DNA of 64,000 nt, taken from Comamonadaceae bacterium. Lineage in GTDB: Bacteria; Pseudomonadota; Gammaproteobacteria; Burkholderiales; Rhodocyclaceae. Below the pieces are notes generated by a model. That model saw only the letters and a program-made list of their open reading frames with translations. It was not told the DNA's origin and made no database searches. Below are positions 7,774 through 17,860 of this stretch, one piece after another (positions within the stretch are counted from its first letter, which is position 1; every line of letters begins with the position of its first letter). The DNA lies in contig JANLJE010000021.1 of the NCBI GenBank assembly GCA_029255645.1, positions 1 through 64,000 on the forward strand. The letters run 5' to 3'. Position numbers and translations under genes: made by a program.

Positions 7774-9948
7774 TCAGCTGACCTTGAAGCCGGCGACCGA
7801 ACCCTTCAGTTCGGAAGCCAGGGCGGTAAGTTCATCCACGGCCTCGGCGGTGCGGGTGGTACCGGTCGTGGTCTGTTCGGTGATGCGCAGAATGTCCTGC
7901 ATCAGCCTGGCCACCTGGGTGGCGGACTGGGCCTGCTGCTGGGTGGCGGCGGAAATGTTTTCGATCAGGTCGGCAAGGTCGCGCGACACCTGGCCGATTT
8001 CGGCCAGGGCCTGGCCGGCGGCGTCGGAACGCTTGGCGCCTTCCACCACACCCTGGGTGGATTGTTCCATGGCGGACACGGCATCCTGGGTGTCGGTCTG
8101 AATGGTCTTGACCAGGGCCGAGATCTGCTTGGTGGCTTCGGCCGAGCGTTCGGCCAGGCGCTGCACTTCTTCTGCCACCACGGTGAAGCCGCGTCCGGCT
8201 TCGCCAGCGGAGGCGGCCTGGATGGCGGCATTGAGGGACAGCACATTGGTCTGTTCGGTAATGTCGGAAATCAGTTCCACGATTTCGCCGATTTCCTGGG
8301 AGGATTCACCCAGGCGCTTGATCCGCTTCGAGGTTTCCTGGATCTGCTCGCGGATCGCGTTCATGCCGCGAATCGAATCCTGCACGGCGGTGGCGCCCTT
8401 CTCGGCGGCTTCCAGAGAGGCGCGGGCCACCTGGGCGGACTGGTTGGCATGACCCGACACGGCATTCATGGATTGGGCCATTTCCAGGGCGGAACTGCCG
8501 GCGATGCCAATTTCGGAGCCCTGCTTTTCGGCGGCTTCGAGCAGTTCGGCGGAGGTCCGGCGGGCGATTTCCGTCGCCTGGGTCACCCGGTTGGCGGCGT
8601 CGTTGATGCGGCCCACCAGTACCCGCAGTTCTTCGATGGTGTAGTTGATGGAGTCGGCGATGGCGCCGGTGATGTCTTCGGACACGGTCGCGGTCACGGT
8701 CAGGTCGCCGTCGGCCAGGTCGCCCAGTTCGTTCATGAGGCGCAAGATGGCCTCCTGGTTCTGGCGGTTGGCGGTTTCGGAAGCCTGGCGCAGGCGCTCG
8801 GATTCTTCGGCGCGGCGGCGGGTGTCGTCCAGGTAGATCTTGCCCAGCCAGACGAGCAAAACCACGGCCAGGATGGTGAGGAGGGTGACGCTGAGGATGA
8901 ACCGGCCGCGGGAACCGTATTCACGCTGGTAGGCGGCGGTCAGCTGGTCCGCTTCGGCCAGGAGGGTGTCGCTGTCGCGGAAAATGCGGACCCCGGCCTG
9001 CTTGGCCTGCACCAGCGGTTGCATGTTGCCGAGAATGCCGCCCACCGCCTCGCGGTAGTCGTTGAACACGGCGGCGAGCTGGTCGAGCTTTTCTTTGGTT
9101 TCCGGATTGTTGCCGGGGTTGCCCCGCAGGCTCTCCAGGGTGTCCTTGAAGGCGTTGGTGTCCTTGCCCAGCAAGAAGGCGACTTCCGGATTGATGGTGT
9201 CGCCACCCAGCATGGCGCTGGCGTTCTTGGCAATGCGCTGGGTCAGCATCACGAGTTGATTGGCGGCCGCAATCTCGTGCGGGTTGGTGGTGGTTTGCAG
9301 CTTCAGGGCGGCGACCTGTTCGGAGAGTTCGAGCAGTTCGGGGTTGCGCCCGTCAATGGAGGCCACATTCCTGCCCAGGCCGACCAGGTTCTTTTCCTGG
9401 GCGATCAGGGTGGCGGCATCCTTTTCGATCCTGGCCCAGTGCTGGCGCAGGGCATCGAGTTCGGTCCGGACGCTGGCGGGAGAGGCAGGGACTTCGGTGT
9501 CGCCGATCTGGCCGCCGAGGGTCAGTTGCTGCAGCAGGTGGGAGAAGGTTTCCCGGGATTCCTTGAGCTGGCTGAAGGCGACGGGATTGCCTTGCAGGGC
9601 CAGCGAGGAGGCCTTGGCCAGGCGCTGGGAGAGCATGCGCATTTCACCGGACGCACTCAGGTAGGCGGTGCCGTGGGCGTCACTGCGCAGGTCCTCGAAA
9701 ACCAGGGTGGCGATGATGACGAGCAGCACCACCAGGCCACCGCCCAGGATCTTCATTTGCTGGATGATGGGCCTGCCCGCCAACAGCCCGCCGCCCTTGC
9801 CCGTGATTTTTGTATTTTTGGCCGGCTTGGTCGCACGGCGCGGCGCGGGCTTGACCGGCGGGTGGTCCGGGGAAATGGTCATGTCACTGTCGGGCGCGGG
9901 TTTGTTCTTTCCGAAGGACAGTTTGGGCAGGTTCAGCTTGAAGGCCAT
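7774..9948 (-). CDS. pilJ: PilJ-type methyl-accepting chemotaxis protein
   Basis: The 724-residue receptor has a cytoplasmic basic N-terminus and a membrane segment near residue 70. A periplasmic region holds two PilJ-type modules ([17 protein letters not shown] and [15 protein letters not shown]). A second membrane segment follows, then HAMP and a cytoplasmic signalling domain with the hairpin region [15 protein letters not shown]. In the Pil-Chp system it feeds surface signals through the CheW-like PilI to ChpA. The start at MAFKLNLPK was chosen because GGAG lies just upstream; the longer frame runs into pilI. No pilK or chpB methylation genes are adjacent. Confidence 0.94.
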   Translation of the reverse strand: MAFKLNLPKLSFGKNKPAPDSDMTISPDHPPVKPAPRRATKPAKNTKITGKGGGLLAGRPIIQQMKILGGGLVVLLVIIATLVFEDLRSDAHGTAYLSASGEMRMLSQRLAKASSLALQGNPVAFSQLKESRETFSHLLQQLTLGGQIGDTEVPASPASVRTELDALRQHWARIEKDAATLIAQEKNLVGLGRNVASIDGRNPELLELSEQVAALKLQTTTNPHEIAAANQLVMLTQRIAKNASAMLGGDTINPEVAFLLGKDTNAFKDTLESLRGNPGNNPETKEKLDQLAAVFNDYREAVGGILGNMQPLVQAKQAGVRIFRDSDTLLAEADQLTAAYQREYGSRGRFILSVTLLTILAVVLLVWLGKIYLDDTRRRAEESERLRQASETANRQNQEAILRLMNELGDLADGDLTVTATVSEDITGAIADSINYTIEELRVLVGRINDAANRVTQATEIARRTSAELLEAAEKQGSEIGIAGSSALEMAQSMNAVSGHANQSAQVARASLEAAEKGATAVQDSIRGMNAIREQIQETSKRIKRLGESSQEIGEIVELISDITEQTNVLSLNAAIQAASAGEAGRGFTVVAEEVQRLAERSAEATKQISALVKTIQTDTQDAVSAMEQSTQGVVEGAKRSDAAGQALAEIGQVSRDLADLIENISAATQQQAQSATQVARLMQDILRITEQTTTGTTRTAEAVDELTALASELKGSVAGFKVS

Positions 9949-9962
9949 GTTGATCTCCGTGG

Positions 9963-10478
9963 TCAGGCCACGATATTCATGAAATTCGGGTCTAAAAGCA
10001 GGGCTTTCAGATCCAGTCGATGCCATGTATTTCCCTCCGGGTCCAGGAGGGTGGCGGCGTTCCAGGCGGCAGCCGGGCCAGAAGCGGGGGCGGCTTCAAA
10101 ATCGGCAGGGTTTTTCAGGCCGAGCAGACGGGAAACCAGCAGGGCTACGTTATTGCCGTGTTTTGCGCCGACCAGCAGCAGGCGCGCGGCAGGACTGTGG
10201 GGCGGTGTGGGTTCCTCGCCGATGAAGGCGGGAAAGTCGGTGACGGCATGGAGGTTGCCGCGGATATTGACCAGACCGGCAAAGGCGGGCTTGGTCAAGG
10301 GCACGGTAGTGAGCGTTGGCAAGGGAATGATCTCGCCGGATTCGGACAGGTCCAGGAGCCAGCGGCTCTGCCCGGCCTGGATGCCGAGCAAGGATGCGGC
10401 GCGGTCACCCTGCGCCACGCCGGAGAGGCGGCGGGACAGGTACTCCTGGAATTCGCGCAGGCTGATGCGTCGTGCCAT
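9963..10478 (-). CDS. pilI: PilI, CheW-like adaptor of the twitching chemosensory system
   Basis: This 171-residue protein has a CheW fold with a typical [15 protein letters not shown] strand-turn motif near residue 68. It would couple PilJ to the ChpA kinase. It lies between pilH and pilJ, with 11 bp after pilH and 14 bp before the pilJ start, in the canonical order. Confidence 0.92.
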   Translation of the reverse strand: MARRISLREFQEYLSRRLSGVAQGDRAASLLGIQAGQSRWLLDLSESGEIIPLPTLTTVPLTKPAFAGLVNIRGNLHAVTDFPAFIGEEPTPPHSPAARLLLVGAKHGNNVALLVSRLLGLKNPADFEAAPASGPAAAWNAATLLDPEGNTWHRLDLKALLLDPNFMNIVA

Positions 10479-10489
10479 GGGGGCGTCGA

Positions 10490-10855
10490 TCAGGGCAGCA
10501 CGGAGATTTTTTGCAGCAACTCTTCCGGGTTGACCGGTTTCACCAGGTAATCCATCGCTCCTTGCCGCAGCCCCCAGATCTTGTCGGTTTCCTGCCCTTT
10601 GGAGGTGCAGACGATGACGGGGATGTTCTTGGTGACTTCGTCCCGGGTCAGGGTCCGGGTCGCCTGGTAACCGTTGAGGCCTGGCATGACCACATCCATG
10701 ATCACCAGGTCCGGCAGCTCGGCCTTGGCCTTGGCGATGCCTTCTTCACCATTTTCGGCGGTGATGACCTGATAGCCGTTTCTGGTGAGCAGGTCGGTGA
10801 TGAAAAAACGTTCCGTGGGGGAATCGTCTACCACGAGGATTTTTCGAACAGGCAT
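10490..10855 (-). CDS. pilH: PilH response regulator
   Basis: A 121-residue stand-alone receiver. It begins MPVRKILVVDDSPTERFF; the acid pair and the acceptor Asp in MDVVMPGLNG (about residue 52) are present, as are the switch Thr (CTSKG) and Lys (KPVN). PilH is the CheY-like regulator linked to pilus retraction in Pil-Chp systems. AGGGAGA precedes the start. Confidence 0.92.
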   Translation of the reverse strand: MPVRKILVVDDSPTERFFITDLLTRNGYQVITAENGEEGIAKAKAELPDLVIMDVVMPGLNGYQATRTLTRDEVTKNIPVIVCTSKGQETDKIWGLRQGAMDYLVKPVNPEELLQKISVLP

Positions 10856-10882
10856 TTACAGCGTCTCCCTAGCTAACATGAT

Positions 10883-11281
10883 TTATTGGACGCCCTGGGG
10901 GGCAAAGCTCGCCACCGTCTGCAACAGGCTGTCCTTGGTGAAAGGTTTGGTCAGGTACTGATCCGACCCCACCATCCGGCCCCGGGCCCGGTCGAACAGG
11001 CCGTCCTTGGAGGACAGCATGATCACCGGAGTATTCCGGAAGCGGGGATTCTTCTTGATCAGGGTGCAGGTCTGGTAACCGTCCAGGCGGGGCATCATGA
11101 TGTCGCAGAAGATGATGTCCGGCTGGTGGTCGGCGATCTTGGCCAGGGCGTCGAAACCATCCTCGGCCAGCACCACCTGGCAGCCGGCCTGGACGAGAAA
11201 AATTTCCGCGCTGCGGCGGATGGTGTTGCTGTCATCGATCACCATGACTTTTATGCCGCGCAGGTTTGTGATGTCCGTCAA
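10883..11281 (-). CDS. pilG: PilG response regulator
   Basis: A 132-residue receiver with MVIDDSNTIRRS near residue 13 and CDIMMPRLDG at the acceptor Asp near 59. PilG is the first CheY-like protein of the Pil-Chp operon and promotes pilus extension. The best start is a TTG at 11281 behind a GAGGGGA ribosome site five bases away. No ATG near the N-terminus has such a site, and the internal ATG at MVIDDSN would remove the first strand. Confidence 0.92.
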   Translation of the reverse strand: MTDITNLRGIKVMVIDDSNTIRRSAEIFLVQAGCQVVLAEDGFDALAKIADHQPDIIFCDIMMPRLDGYQTCTLIKKNPRFRNTPVIMLSSKDGLFDRARGRMVGSDQYLTKPFTKDSLLQTVASFAPQGVQ

Positions 11282-11381
11282 TTCTTTCCCCTCGACCCCG
11301 GGTGCCGTGTCATTGTCGTGTCATTGCCGGGTCATTTCAGAACAAAACTTCAGAACAAAGCGAAGTGTAAGCCGGAATGGT

Positions 11382-11579
11382 TCATGACTGGACCATTTCG
11401 AAATCTTCCTTGCGCGCCCCGCACTCCGGACAGGTCCAGCTCATGGGCACCTCGTCCCAGGGTGTTCCCGGGGGGATGCCATCCGCCGGCATGCCAAGCG
11501 ATTCATCATAGGTCCAGCCACAGAGCAGACAGGTCCAGGTCCTGGCACTGCGTGTCGTCAAATCCATCAGTTCGGACAT
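11382..11579 (-). CDS. rubA: Rubredoxin
   Basis: The 65-residue protein has the two knuckles of a rubredoxin iron site, CLLCGW near residue 19 and CPECGA near 52, plus a PGTPWDEVPMSWTCP core. It is a one-iron electron carrier. A short N-terminal extension (MSELMDLTTRSART) precedes the core. It is divergent from thiD, an arrangement I recall from other betaproteobacteria. Confidence 0.93.
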   Translation of the reverse strand: MSELMDLTTRSARTWTCLLCGWTYDESLGMPADGIPPGTPWDEVPMSWTCPECGARKEDFEMVQS

Positions 11580-11669
11580 GGTTCAAGGCGCTTTCGGGTA
11601 GAATCGTCGTCAATCTTACCCAATCGTCGTTTCTTTCGCTACATTTCCGCCAGTCTCGGCGGCAAGTTC

Positions 11670-12518
11670 ATGACTCCTATCCTTCCCGTTCCTCCCCTGG
11701 TGCTGGTTTTTGCGGCCAGTGATCCGTCCTGTGGCGCCGGTATTCATGCCGACATCCTCACCCTCTCCAGCCTTGGCTGCCACCCTCTGGCGGTGATTAC
11801 CGCCCTGACCGTGCAGGACACGGTGGGGGTGGAAAGCGTGCACCCCGTGGATTCCGAGACGGTGGAGCGGCAAGCGCGATCCTTGCTGGAGGATATGCCC
11901 GTGGCCGCCTTCAAGGTGGGGGTGCTGGGCAGTGTCGAGAACGTGGTGGCGGTGGCGGAGATCGTGGCGGACTATCCCGATATTCCCCTGGTGCTCGATC
12001 CGGTGCTGGCTTCGGGCCGGGGCGATGAGTTCGCCAATGAGGATCTCCGTGCCGCCATGAAGGAACTGCTGCTGCCCCAGTGTTCGGTGGTCACTCCCAA
12101 TACGCTGGAAGGCAGGCGCCTGGTGGAAGAAGACGGGGATGAGGAGGGGGCGCCGGAGGAGGATCTGTCCAGCGTGGCCGCCCGGCTGCTGGCCTATGGT
12201 CCCCGCTATGTCTTGCTGACGGGGGCCCACGAGCAGACAAGCCGGGTGACCAATTCCCTCTACGGTGAGGATGGGCTGATACGCCAGGATCATTGGGAGC
12301 GCCTGCCGGGCAGTTACCACGGTTCCGGGTGCACCCTGGCATCGGCCATTGCGGCCTGTCTGGCTGGCGGCTACGACATTGGGGAGGCGGTGCGTGAGGC
12401 CCAGGAATACACCTGGCAGACCCTGGCCCACGGTTTTCGCCCCGGCATGGGGCAGTTCATTCCAGATCGCCTGTTCTGGGCCCGGGGTGAAGCCGAGTCC
12501 TCCCCGGAAGATGGCTGA
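11670..12518 (+). CDS. thiD: Hydroxymethylpyrimidine/phosphomethylpyrimidine kinase
   Basis: The 282-residue ribokinase-fold enzyme phosphorylates HMP to HMP-PP for thiamine synthesis. Visible motifs are AASDPSCGAGIHADI near residue 15, VLDPVLASGRG near 108, TPNTLEGRRL near 140 and the anion-hole GSYHGSGCTLAS near 212. An acidic insert (EEDGDEEGAPEEDL) follows the TPNTLE motif. It overlaps thiE by 8 bp. The ribosome site is weak, and no TPP riboswitch-like sequence was recognised in the 90 bp upstream. Confidence 0.93.
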   Translation: MTPILPVPPLVLVFAASDPSCGAGIHADILTLSSLGCHPLAVITALTVQDTVGVESVHPVDSETVERQARSLLEDMPVAAFKVGVLGSVENVVAVAEIVADYPDIPLVLDPVLASGRGDEFANEDLRAAMKELLLPQCSVVTPNTLEGRRLVEEDGDEEGAPEEDLSSVAARLLAYGPRYVLLTGAHEQTSRVTNSLYGEDGLIRQDHWERLPGSYHGSGCTLASAIAACLAGGYDIGEAVREAQEYTWQTLAHGFRPGMGQFIPDRLFWARGEAESSPEDG

Positions 12519-13158
12519 GCTGCGCCGGCATCCCCCCCTGGCGGGGCTCTATGCCATCACTCCGGACGGCCTGGCAACGCCCGCCCTGCTGACGGCGGTA
12601 ACGGCCGTGCTGGCGGGCGGCTGCCGCTGGATCCAGTACCGCAACAAGGCGGCCGATCCCGACCTGCGGCGCCGGCAGGCGGAGCTCCTCGGCGCGCTCT
12701 GCCGCACCCACGCCGCCGGCTTGATCATCAACGATGATGTGCCGCTCGCCCAGGCGGTCGGGGCTGCCGGCGTGCATCTGGGCCGGGAGGATGGCAGCCT
12801 GGCCGCCGCCCGCCAGTGGCTCGGGCCCGCGGCCGTCCTGGGGGCCTCCTGCTATCAGGATTTCGAAGCGGCGCGCCAGGCCGTGGCCGAGGGGGCGAGC
12901 TACGTCGCCTTCGGCGCGGTGCATGCCTCGCCCACCAAGCCCGGCGCGGCCCGCGCCCCCCTTTCCCTGTTCGAGCGGGCGCGGCGGGAATTGCCGGTGC
13001 CGGCCTGCGCCATCGGCGGCATTACCCTGGATAATGTGGCCCCCGTGATAGCGGCCGGGGCCCGGCTCGTCGCCGTCATCAGCGATCTCGCCGGCCCGCC
13101 CGCGGCGATGCGCGCCCGGGCTGCCGCCTATCAACGACTTTTCGAGGATCTTTCATGA
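12511..13158 (+). CDS. thiE: Thiamine-phosphate synthase
   Basis: The 215-residue TIM-barrel enzyme joins HMP-PP and thiazole phosphate. Motifs include [10 protein letters not shown] near residue 37 (a YR(N/D)K signature), INDDVPLA near 72, GVHLGREDG near 85, [13 protein letters not shown] near 132 and AIGGIT near 166. The ATG lies inside the end of thiD, and its own stop overlaps the hemL start (ATGA). The three genes form one translationally coupled unit. Confidence 0.94.
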   Translation: MAELRRHPPLAGLYAITPDGLATPALLTAVTAVLAGGCRWIQYRNKAADPDLRRRQAELLGALCRTHAAGLIINDDVPLAQAVGAAGVHLGREDGSLAAARQWLGPAAVLGASCYQDFEAARQAVAEGASYVAFGAVHASPTKPGAARAPLSLFERARRELPVPACAIGGITLDNVAPVIAAGARLVAVISDLAGPPAAMRARAAAYQRLFEDLS

Positions 13159-14435
13159 CTTCCCGCAACCAGCAACTTTTCGACCGCGCCCAGCACCACA
13201 TTCCCGGCGGCGTGAATTCCCCCGTGCGGGCCTTTCGTTCCGTCGGCGGCGTGCCTTGCTTTCTCGAAAGGGGCGCCGGGGCCCGGGTCTGGGATGCGGA
13301 TGGCAAGGAATATCTGGATTACGTCGGCTCCTGGGGGCCGCTGATCCTCGGCCACGCCGACCCGGAGGTGGTGGCCGCCGTGCAGCAGGCCGCCGGCAAG
13401 GGGCTCTCCTTCGGCGCCCCCACCGAGGCGGAGCTGGACATGGCCGATCTGCTCTGCCGTCTCGTCCCCTCGCTCGACATGGTGCGCCTCGTCTCCTCCG
13501 GCACCGAGGCCACCATGAGCGCCATCCGCCTCGCGCGCGGCTACACCGGCCGGGACCTCTTGGTGAAGTTCGAGGGCTGCTATCACGGCCACAGCGACAG
13601 CCTGCTGGTGAAAGCCGGCTCCGGCCTGTTGACCTTCGGCCACCCTTCTTCCAGCGGCGTCCCCGCCGACCTCGCCCGGCATACCCTGGTGCTGCCCTAC
13701 AACGACCCGGCCGCCCTGGCCGAAGCCTTTGCCCGGCACGGGGACGAGATTGCCACGGTGATCGTGGAGCCGGTGGCGGGCAACATGAACCTCGTCCTGC
13801 CGAGCCGGGAATTCATCCTGCTGCTGCGCGAATTGACGGCCCGGCACGGCGCCGTGCTGATCTTCGATGAGGTGATGACCGGTTTCCGGGTCGGCCTGGG
13901 GTCCGCCCAGGGCCTCTTTGGCATCACGCCCGACCTCTCGGCCTTCGGCAAGGTGGTGGGGGGCGGCATGCCCCTGGCGGCCTTTGGCGGCCGGCGCGAC
14001 ATCATGGAAAAAATCGCGCCCCTGGGCCCCGTCTATCAGGCCGGCACCCTGTCCGGCAACCCGGTGGCGGTGGCGGCCGGGCTCGTCACCCTGAAGCGGG
14101 TCCAGGCCCCGGGGTTCTACGAGAGCCTCACGGCCCGCACCCGTGAGCTTTGCGAAGGGCTGACGGCGGCGGCAAGAAAACACGGGGTGAAGTTCTGCGC
14201 CCAGAACGTCGGCGGCATGTTCGGCCTGTACTTTGCCGAATCCTGCCCCGATTCCTATGAAGAGGTGCTGGCCTGCGACAAGGAAGCCTTCAACCGCTTC
14301 TTCCACGCCCTGCTGGCGGCCGGCCACTACTTCGCCCCTTCCGCCTTCGAGGCCGGCTTCGTTTCCGCCGCCCATACGCAAGCCGATATCGCCGCCACGC
14401 TCGCCGCCGCCGAGGCCTGGTTTGCCGCCCGATAA
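13155..14435 (+). CDS. hemL: Glutamate-1-semialdehyde 2,1-aminomutase
   Basis: The 426-residue PLP enzyme makes 5-aminolevulinate from glutamate-1-semialdehyde in the C5 haem pathway. The PLP lysine lies in [18 protein letters not shown] near residue 262, the aspartate in [10 protein letters not shown] near 240, and the N-terminal [12 protein letters not shown] is typical. Length is normal for the family. It is the last gene of the thiD-thiE-hemL unit. Confidence 0.96.
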   Translation: MTSRNQQLFDRAQHHIPGGVNSPVRAFRSVGGVPCFLERGAGARVWDADGKEYLDYVGSWGPLILGHADPEVVAAVQQAAGKGLSFGAPTEAELDMADLLCRLVPSLDMVRLVSSGTEATMSAIRLARGYTGRDLLVKFEGCYHGHSDSLLVKAGSGLLTFGHPSSSGVPADLARHTLVLPYNDPAALAEAFARHGDEIATVIVEPVAGNMNLVLPSREFILLLRELTARHGAVLIFDEVMTGFRVGLGSAQGLFGITPDLSAFGKVVGGGMPLAAFGGRRDIMEKIAPLGPVYQAGTLSGNPVAVAAGLVTLKRVQAPGFYESLTARTRELCEGLTAAARKHGVKFCAQNVGGMFGLYFAESCPDSYEEVLACDKEAFNRFFHALLAAGHYFAPSAFEAGFVSAAHTQADIAATLAAAEAWFAAR

Positions 14436-14480
14436 ACCGGCATTCCCCTGAACAAAAGCTGCGGATCAAGAGAGGTTGTC

Positions 14481-15182
14481 ATGGAAAATCTGAATGTTCC
14501 CCTGAGTGAATCCGAACTGGAGCAGCTGGAAGCCTTGCTGGATTCGGATCAACTCGCCGGGCAGGCCATGGGCCTGGATCAGTTGCAGGCATTTCTCTGC
14601 GCCGTTGCAAGTGGGCCGCAAGTCCTGCCCCCCAGTGTCTGGCTGTCGGAGGTGATAGGCGGGGAAGGTCTTCCCGATCGTGAAACGGCGGAGGCGCTCC
14701 TGAGTCTGGTGTTTCGCCTGTATAACCAGGTGCTCGATGATCTCGGCCATCAGCGCGGGGTGGCGCCCATCCTTTATCCCCTGGAGGAAGAAGGGGGGGC
14801 GCTGGATTACGGCTCCTGGGCGGATGCCTACCTGTTTGGCGCCAATCTGGGCGACGTTCCCTGGCAGGAGGCGGCAGGGGAGCATTGGGACGACTTGGCC
14901 GAACAGCTGGAAGTCCTGTTCTTTCTCAATGGCAGTCTCAAGGAGGACGTGCTGGCGTCCGGAGAGACCTGGGTTTCGCCGCAGGAGGAGGCCCGCTGGC
15001 TGGCGGATGCCCAGGAGAGCCTGGCCGATGTGGTGCAATCCATTCATGACTTCTGGATGGCGCGGCGCAACATTCCGGCTCCGGTGCGGCGCGCTGCGCC
15101 CAAGGTGGGCCGCAATGATCCTTGTCCTTGCGGGAGCGGGCGTAAATTCAAGCAGTGTTGCGGTAGTAAGACCTTGCACTGA
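14481..15182 (+). CDS. UPF0149/YecA-family protein with C-terminal SEC-C zinc motif
   Basis: The 233-residue protein begins with a UPF0149 region and ends in a SEC-C motif with CxCGSGxKxxxCC spacing ([15 protein letters not shown]), the zinc module also found at the end of SecA. The biochemical role of the family is not established. AGAGAGG precedes the ATG. It stands alone between hemL and the convergent tsaC. Confidence 0.85.
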   Translation: MENLNVPLSESELEQLEALLDSDQLAGQAMGLDQLQAFLCAVASGPQVLPPSVWLSEVIGGEGLPDRETAEALLSLVFRLYNQVLDDLGHQRGVAPILYPLEEEGGALDYGSWADAYLFGANLGDVPWQEAAGEHWDDLAEQLEVLFFLNGSLKEDVLASGETWVSPQEEARWLADAQESLADVVQSIHDFWMARRNIPAPVRRAAPKVGRNDPCPCGSGRKFKQCCGSKTLH

Positions 15183-15222
15183 GCTTGTGCTTCGAGTTGC
15201 AGTCAGGCGCAGGCCGATGCAG

Positions 15223-16206
15223 TCAGGTTGACACCGCCGCCCGGCGCAGGCGGTCCTGGACGGCGTTCCATCCGGGATCCGGAGGCGGCGCTTCCACCAC
15301 GATCAGCTCCAGGCCCAGGTGGTCGAACTCGCGCAGGGCGTCGTACAGATCGCGGGCGTAGCCCGCCGGGTCGGCGGGCAGCAGGCGCCAGGGGTGCGGC
15401 ATGCCGGCCTGGGCCGGCTGATCGTAAGCCAGCACGCCGCAGCGGTTGCCGGCGTGGCGCTGCAGGGTGAGGAAATCGAGCAGCCGTGGCGGGGCGATCA
15501 GGCGCACCGGGGTGATCGGGGCATAGTGGGATTCCAGGGCGCCGGGAACCCGGGGCGCGCCCTGGCCCGGACGCACGCCGGGCATCTCGCCTAGCACCTC
15601 GGCCAGCCGCTGCGGGCTGAAGTAGCCGGGGCGAAGGAGCTCCGGCTGACCGCGCGAGAGGTCGAGGATGGTCGATTCGATGCCGACCTGGCAGGGGCCG
15701 CCGTCCAGGATCAGAGGCACCTGCCCGCCCAGTTCCTCCGCCACATGGGCGGCGCGGGTCGGGCTGACGCGGCCGAAGCGGTTCGCCGAAGGGGCGGCGA
15801 TGCCGCCCGGCGTGCCCGCATCGGCAAAGGCCTTGAGCAGTTCCAGGGCGAGCGGGTGGCCAGGCACCCTGAGGCCCACCGTGTCCTGGCCGCCGGTGAC
15901 GGCCTCGGGCACCCAGGGCTGCTTTTTCAGGATCAGGGTGAGCGGCCCGGGCCAGAACATTTCCGCCAGGTCCCAGGCGGCCTGGGGAATGTCGGCGGCC
16001 CAGCGGTCGAGCCAGGCCGATCCGGGCAGGTGCACGATCAGGGGGTGGTCGGCGGGGCGACCCTTGGCGGCGAAGATTTTTGCCACCGCCGCCGGGTTGG
16101 CCGCATCCGCGCCGAGGCCATAGACGGTCTCGGTGGGCAGGGCCACCAGCTCACCGGCTCGAAGAAGGGCGACGGCGCGGGCCAGGAGGGCGGGGTCGAG
16201 GGCCAT
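15223..16206 (-). CDS. tsaC: Threonylcarbamoyl-AMP synthase (Sua5 type)
   Basis: At 327 residues it is the long Sua5 form: an N-terminal YrdC domain (LPTETVYGLGADA near residue 24, KIFAAKGRPADHPL near 43, SANRFGRVSPT near 140) plus a C-terminal Sua5 domain linked through a segment containing HYAP. It makes threonylcarbamoyl-adenylate for the t6A37 modification of ANN-decoding tRNAs. The ATG two bases after the purK stop was chosen; a TTG two codons upstream would overlap purK. It is last in the folD-purE-purK-tsaC unit. Confidence 0.9.
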   Translation of the reverse strand: MALDPALLARAVALLRAGELVALPTETVYGLGADAANPAAVAKIFAAKGRPADHPLIVHLPGSAWLDRWAADIPQAAWDLAEMFWPGPLTLILKKQPWVPEAVTGGQDTVGLRVPGHPLALELLKAFADAGTPGGIAAPSANRFGRVSPTRAAHVAEELGGQVPLILDGGPCQVGIESTILDLSRGQPELLRPGYFSPQRLAEVLGEMPGVRPGQGAPRVPGALESHYAPITPVRLIAPPRLLDFLTLQRHAGNRCGVLAYDQPAQAGMPHPWRLLPADPAGYARDLYDALREFDHLGLELIVVEAPPPDPGWNAVQDRLRRAAVST

Positions 16207-16208
16207 CT

Positions 16209-17360
16209 TCAATCAGCGATGCCGATGGCGGTGCGGGCTGTGAGGGCCGTGGCCAGCACCGCATCGAGCGGCTCGCCTACGACGGTGAAGTGCCCCATCT
16301 TGCGGCCCGGCCGGGCGTGGTGCTTGCCGTAGAGGTGCAGTTTCAGGTTGGGGATGGCATAGAGCCGCGACCAGTCCGGCTCCCGGTAATGGCCATCGGC
16401 CGCGCCGCCCTCGTACCAGAGTTCGCCGAGCAGATTCACCATCACCGCCGCCGAGTGCATCCGGACTTCGCCCAGGGGCAGGCCGCACAGGGCTCGGAGC
16501 TGCTGCTCGTACTGGCTGGTGACGCAGGCATCGAGGCTGTAGTGGCCGCTGTTGTGGGGCCGGGGCGCCATTTCGTTCACATGGAGCTGGCCCTTGCTGA
16601 CGAAGAATTCCACCGCCAGGGTGCCGATGTAATCGAGCTTGGCGGCGATCTGCTCGGCGATTTCCTGGGCATTGCCGGCAAGGCAGGCGCTGGCCCGGGC
16701 CGGGACGATGGAGATGTCGAGAATGCCCTGGCGGTGCTGGTTCTCGGCAACGGGAAAGCACTTGACCTCGCCATTTTCGTCCCGGGCGAGGACCACGGAG
16801 ACTTCGTAATCGAGGCTGAGCCGTTGCTCGAGAACGCAGGGCTCGCCCTTGAAACCGCGCCAGGCGGCGAGGGCTTGTTGCCGGTCATGCACCACCGCCT
16901 GGCCCTTGCCGTCATAGCCGAAGCGGGCCACCTTGAGGATGCCGGGGAACAGGCCGGCGTTGGCGGTTTGCAGGTCGTCTGCCGCGCTGACGGCGATGCA
17001 GGGCGCATGGGGCAGGCCATGCTCACGCAGAAAGCGCTTTTCGGCGATGCGGTTCTGGCACACCGAGACCGCCTCGGGCGAGGGGCGCACCGGGATGAAC
17101 TTGGCGAGGTAGGCCAGGGTGGCGGCGGGGACGTTCTCGAATTCGGTGGTGACGGCGGCACAGCGCTCCGCCAGTTCGTCCAGGGCGGTGTAATCCTCAT
17201 AGGCGGCGCACAGGTGCCGGTCGGCGATCCGGCCGGCGGGGCTGTTGGCATCCGGGTCGAGCACCCAGACCTGGTAGCCCAGCTCGTGCGCGGCGGCGAC
17301 GAAGAAGCGGCCGAGCTGGCCGCCGCCGAGCAGGCCGAGGGTGGCGGGGGGCAGGATCAT
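16209..17360 (-). CDS. purK: N5-carboxyaminoimidazole ribonucleotide synthase
   Basis: The 383-residue ATP-grasp enzyme carboxylates AIR with bicarbonate and ATP. It shows the N-terminal LGLLGGGQLGRF nucleotide loop, TEFENVPAATL, the ATP-grasp FGYDGKGQ loop near 155, and EMAPRPHNSGHYSLDAC near residue 270. ATG 17360 is two bases after the purE stop; a GTG at 17366 would overlap it. It directly follows purE, so both steps of bacterial AIR carboxylation are made together. Confidence 0.95.
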   Translation of the reverse strand: MILPPATLGLLGGGQLGRFFVAAAHELGYQVWVLDPDANSPAGRIADRHLCAAYEDYTALDELAERCAAVTTEFENVPAATLAYLAKFIPVRPSPEAVSVCQNRIAEKRFLREHGLPHAPCIAVSAADDLQTANAGLFPGILKVARFGYDGKGQAVVHDRQQALAAWRGFKGEPCVLEQRLSLDYEVSVVLARDENGEVKCFPVAENQHRQGILDISIVPARASACLAGNAQEIAEQIAAKLDYIGTLAVEFFVSKGQLHVNEMAPRPHNSGHYSLDACVTSQYEQQLRALCGLPLGEVRMHSAAVMVNLLGELWYEGGAADGHYREPDWSRLYAIPNLKLHLYGKHHARPGRKMGHFTVVGEPLDAVLATALTARTAIGIAD

Positions 17361-17362
17361 GG

Positions 17363-17860
17363 TCACACTTCCGGTAGCTTCATGGCGAGGACCTTTTCGG
17401 TCTGGGCCAGGCGGAATTTCTGCAGCTTTTCCGCCAGTTCCGGGTTGTCATTGGCGAGCATGGCCACCGCGAACAGGGCGGCGTTGGCGGCGCCGGCCTC
17501 GCCGATGGCAAAGGTGGCGACGGGGATGCCCTTGGGCATCTGCACGATCGAGTGCAGGGAATCCACGCCGGAGAGCGCCTTCGATTGCACCGGCACGCCC
17601 AGCACCGGCACCGTGGTCTTGGCGGCCAGCATGCCGGGCAGGTGGGCGGCGCCGCCGGCGCCGGCGATGATCGCCTTCAGGCCCCGCTCGCCGGCCATGG
17701 CGGCGTAGTCAAAGAGCAGGTCCGGGGTGCGATGGGCGGACACCACCCGGGCTTCGAAGGGGATGCCGAATTCCTTGAGGATCACGGCGGCGGCCTGCAT
17801 GGTGGGCCAGTCGGAATCGGAGCCCATGACGACGCCGATCAGAGGTTGGTGGTTGCTCAC
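17363..17860 (-). CDS. purE: 5-(carboxyamino)imidazole ribonucleotide mutase
   Basis: The 165-residue class I PurE converts N5-CAIR to CAIR. Signature segments are [12 protein letters not shown] near residue 10, SAHRTP near 41, [12 protein letters not shown] near 66 and the [10 protein letters not shown] strand. It starts at a GTG whose last two bases form part of the folD TGA (GTGA overlap), indicating coupling. Length is typical. Confidence 0.95.
   Translation of the reverse strand: MSNHQPLIGVVMGSDSDWPTMQAAAVILKEFGIPFEARVVSAHRTPDLLFDYAAMAGERGLKAIIAGAGGAAHLPGMLAAKTTVPVLGVPVQSKALSGVDSLHSIVQMPKGIPVATFAIGEAGAANAALFAVAMLANDNPELAEKLQKFRLAQTEKVLAMKLPEV

Noticed and set aside
2000-10533. Long open frames on the plus strand opposite chpA and pilJ (for example 1991-4033, 5327-7222 and 8062-10533)
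   Set aside because: They are antisense shadows of GC-rich coding DNA; none has a recognisable domain, whereas the minus-strand frames match ChpA and PilJ along their length.
11580-11669. TPP riboswitch upstream of thiD
   Set aside because: The 90-base gap lacks recognisable CTGAGA and ACCTGA-type TPP riboswitch elements.
16206-16212. TTG start for tsaC overlapping purK
   Set aside because: An ATG lies two codons downstream, the N-terminus fits the family equally well, and neither has a distinct ribosome site.
17200-17217. Partial match to the stress-cluster palindrome (13 of 18)
   Set aside because: It lies inside purK coding sequence with no promoter context; it serves as a reminder of the chance background.
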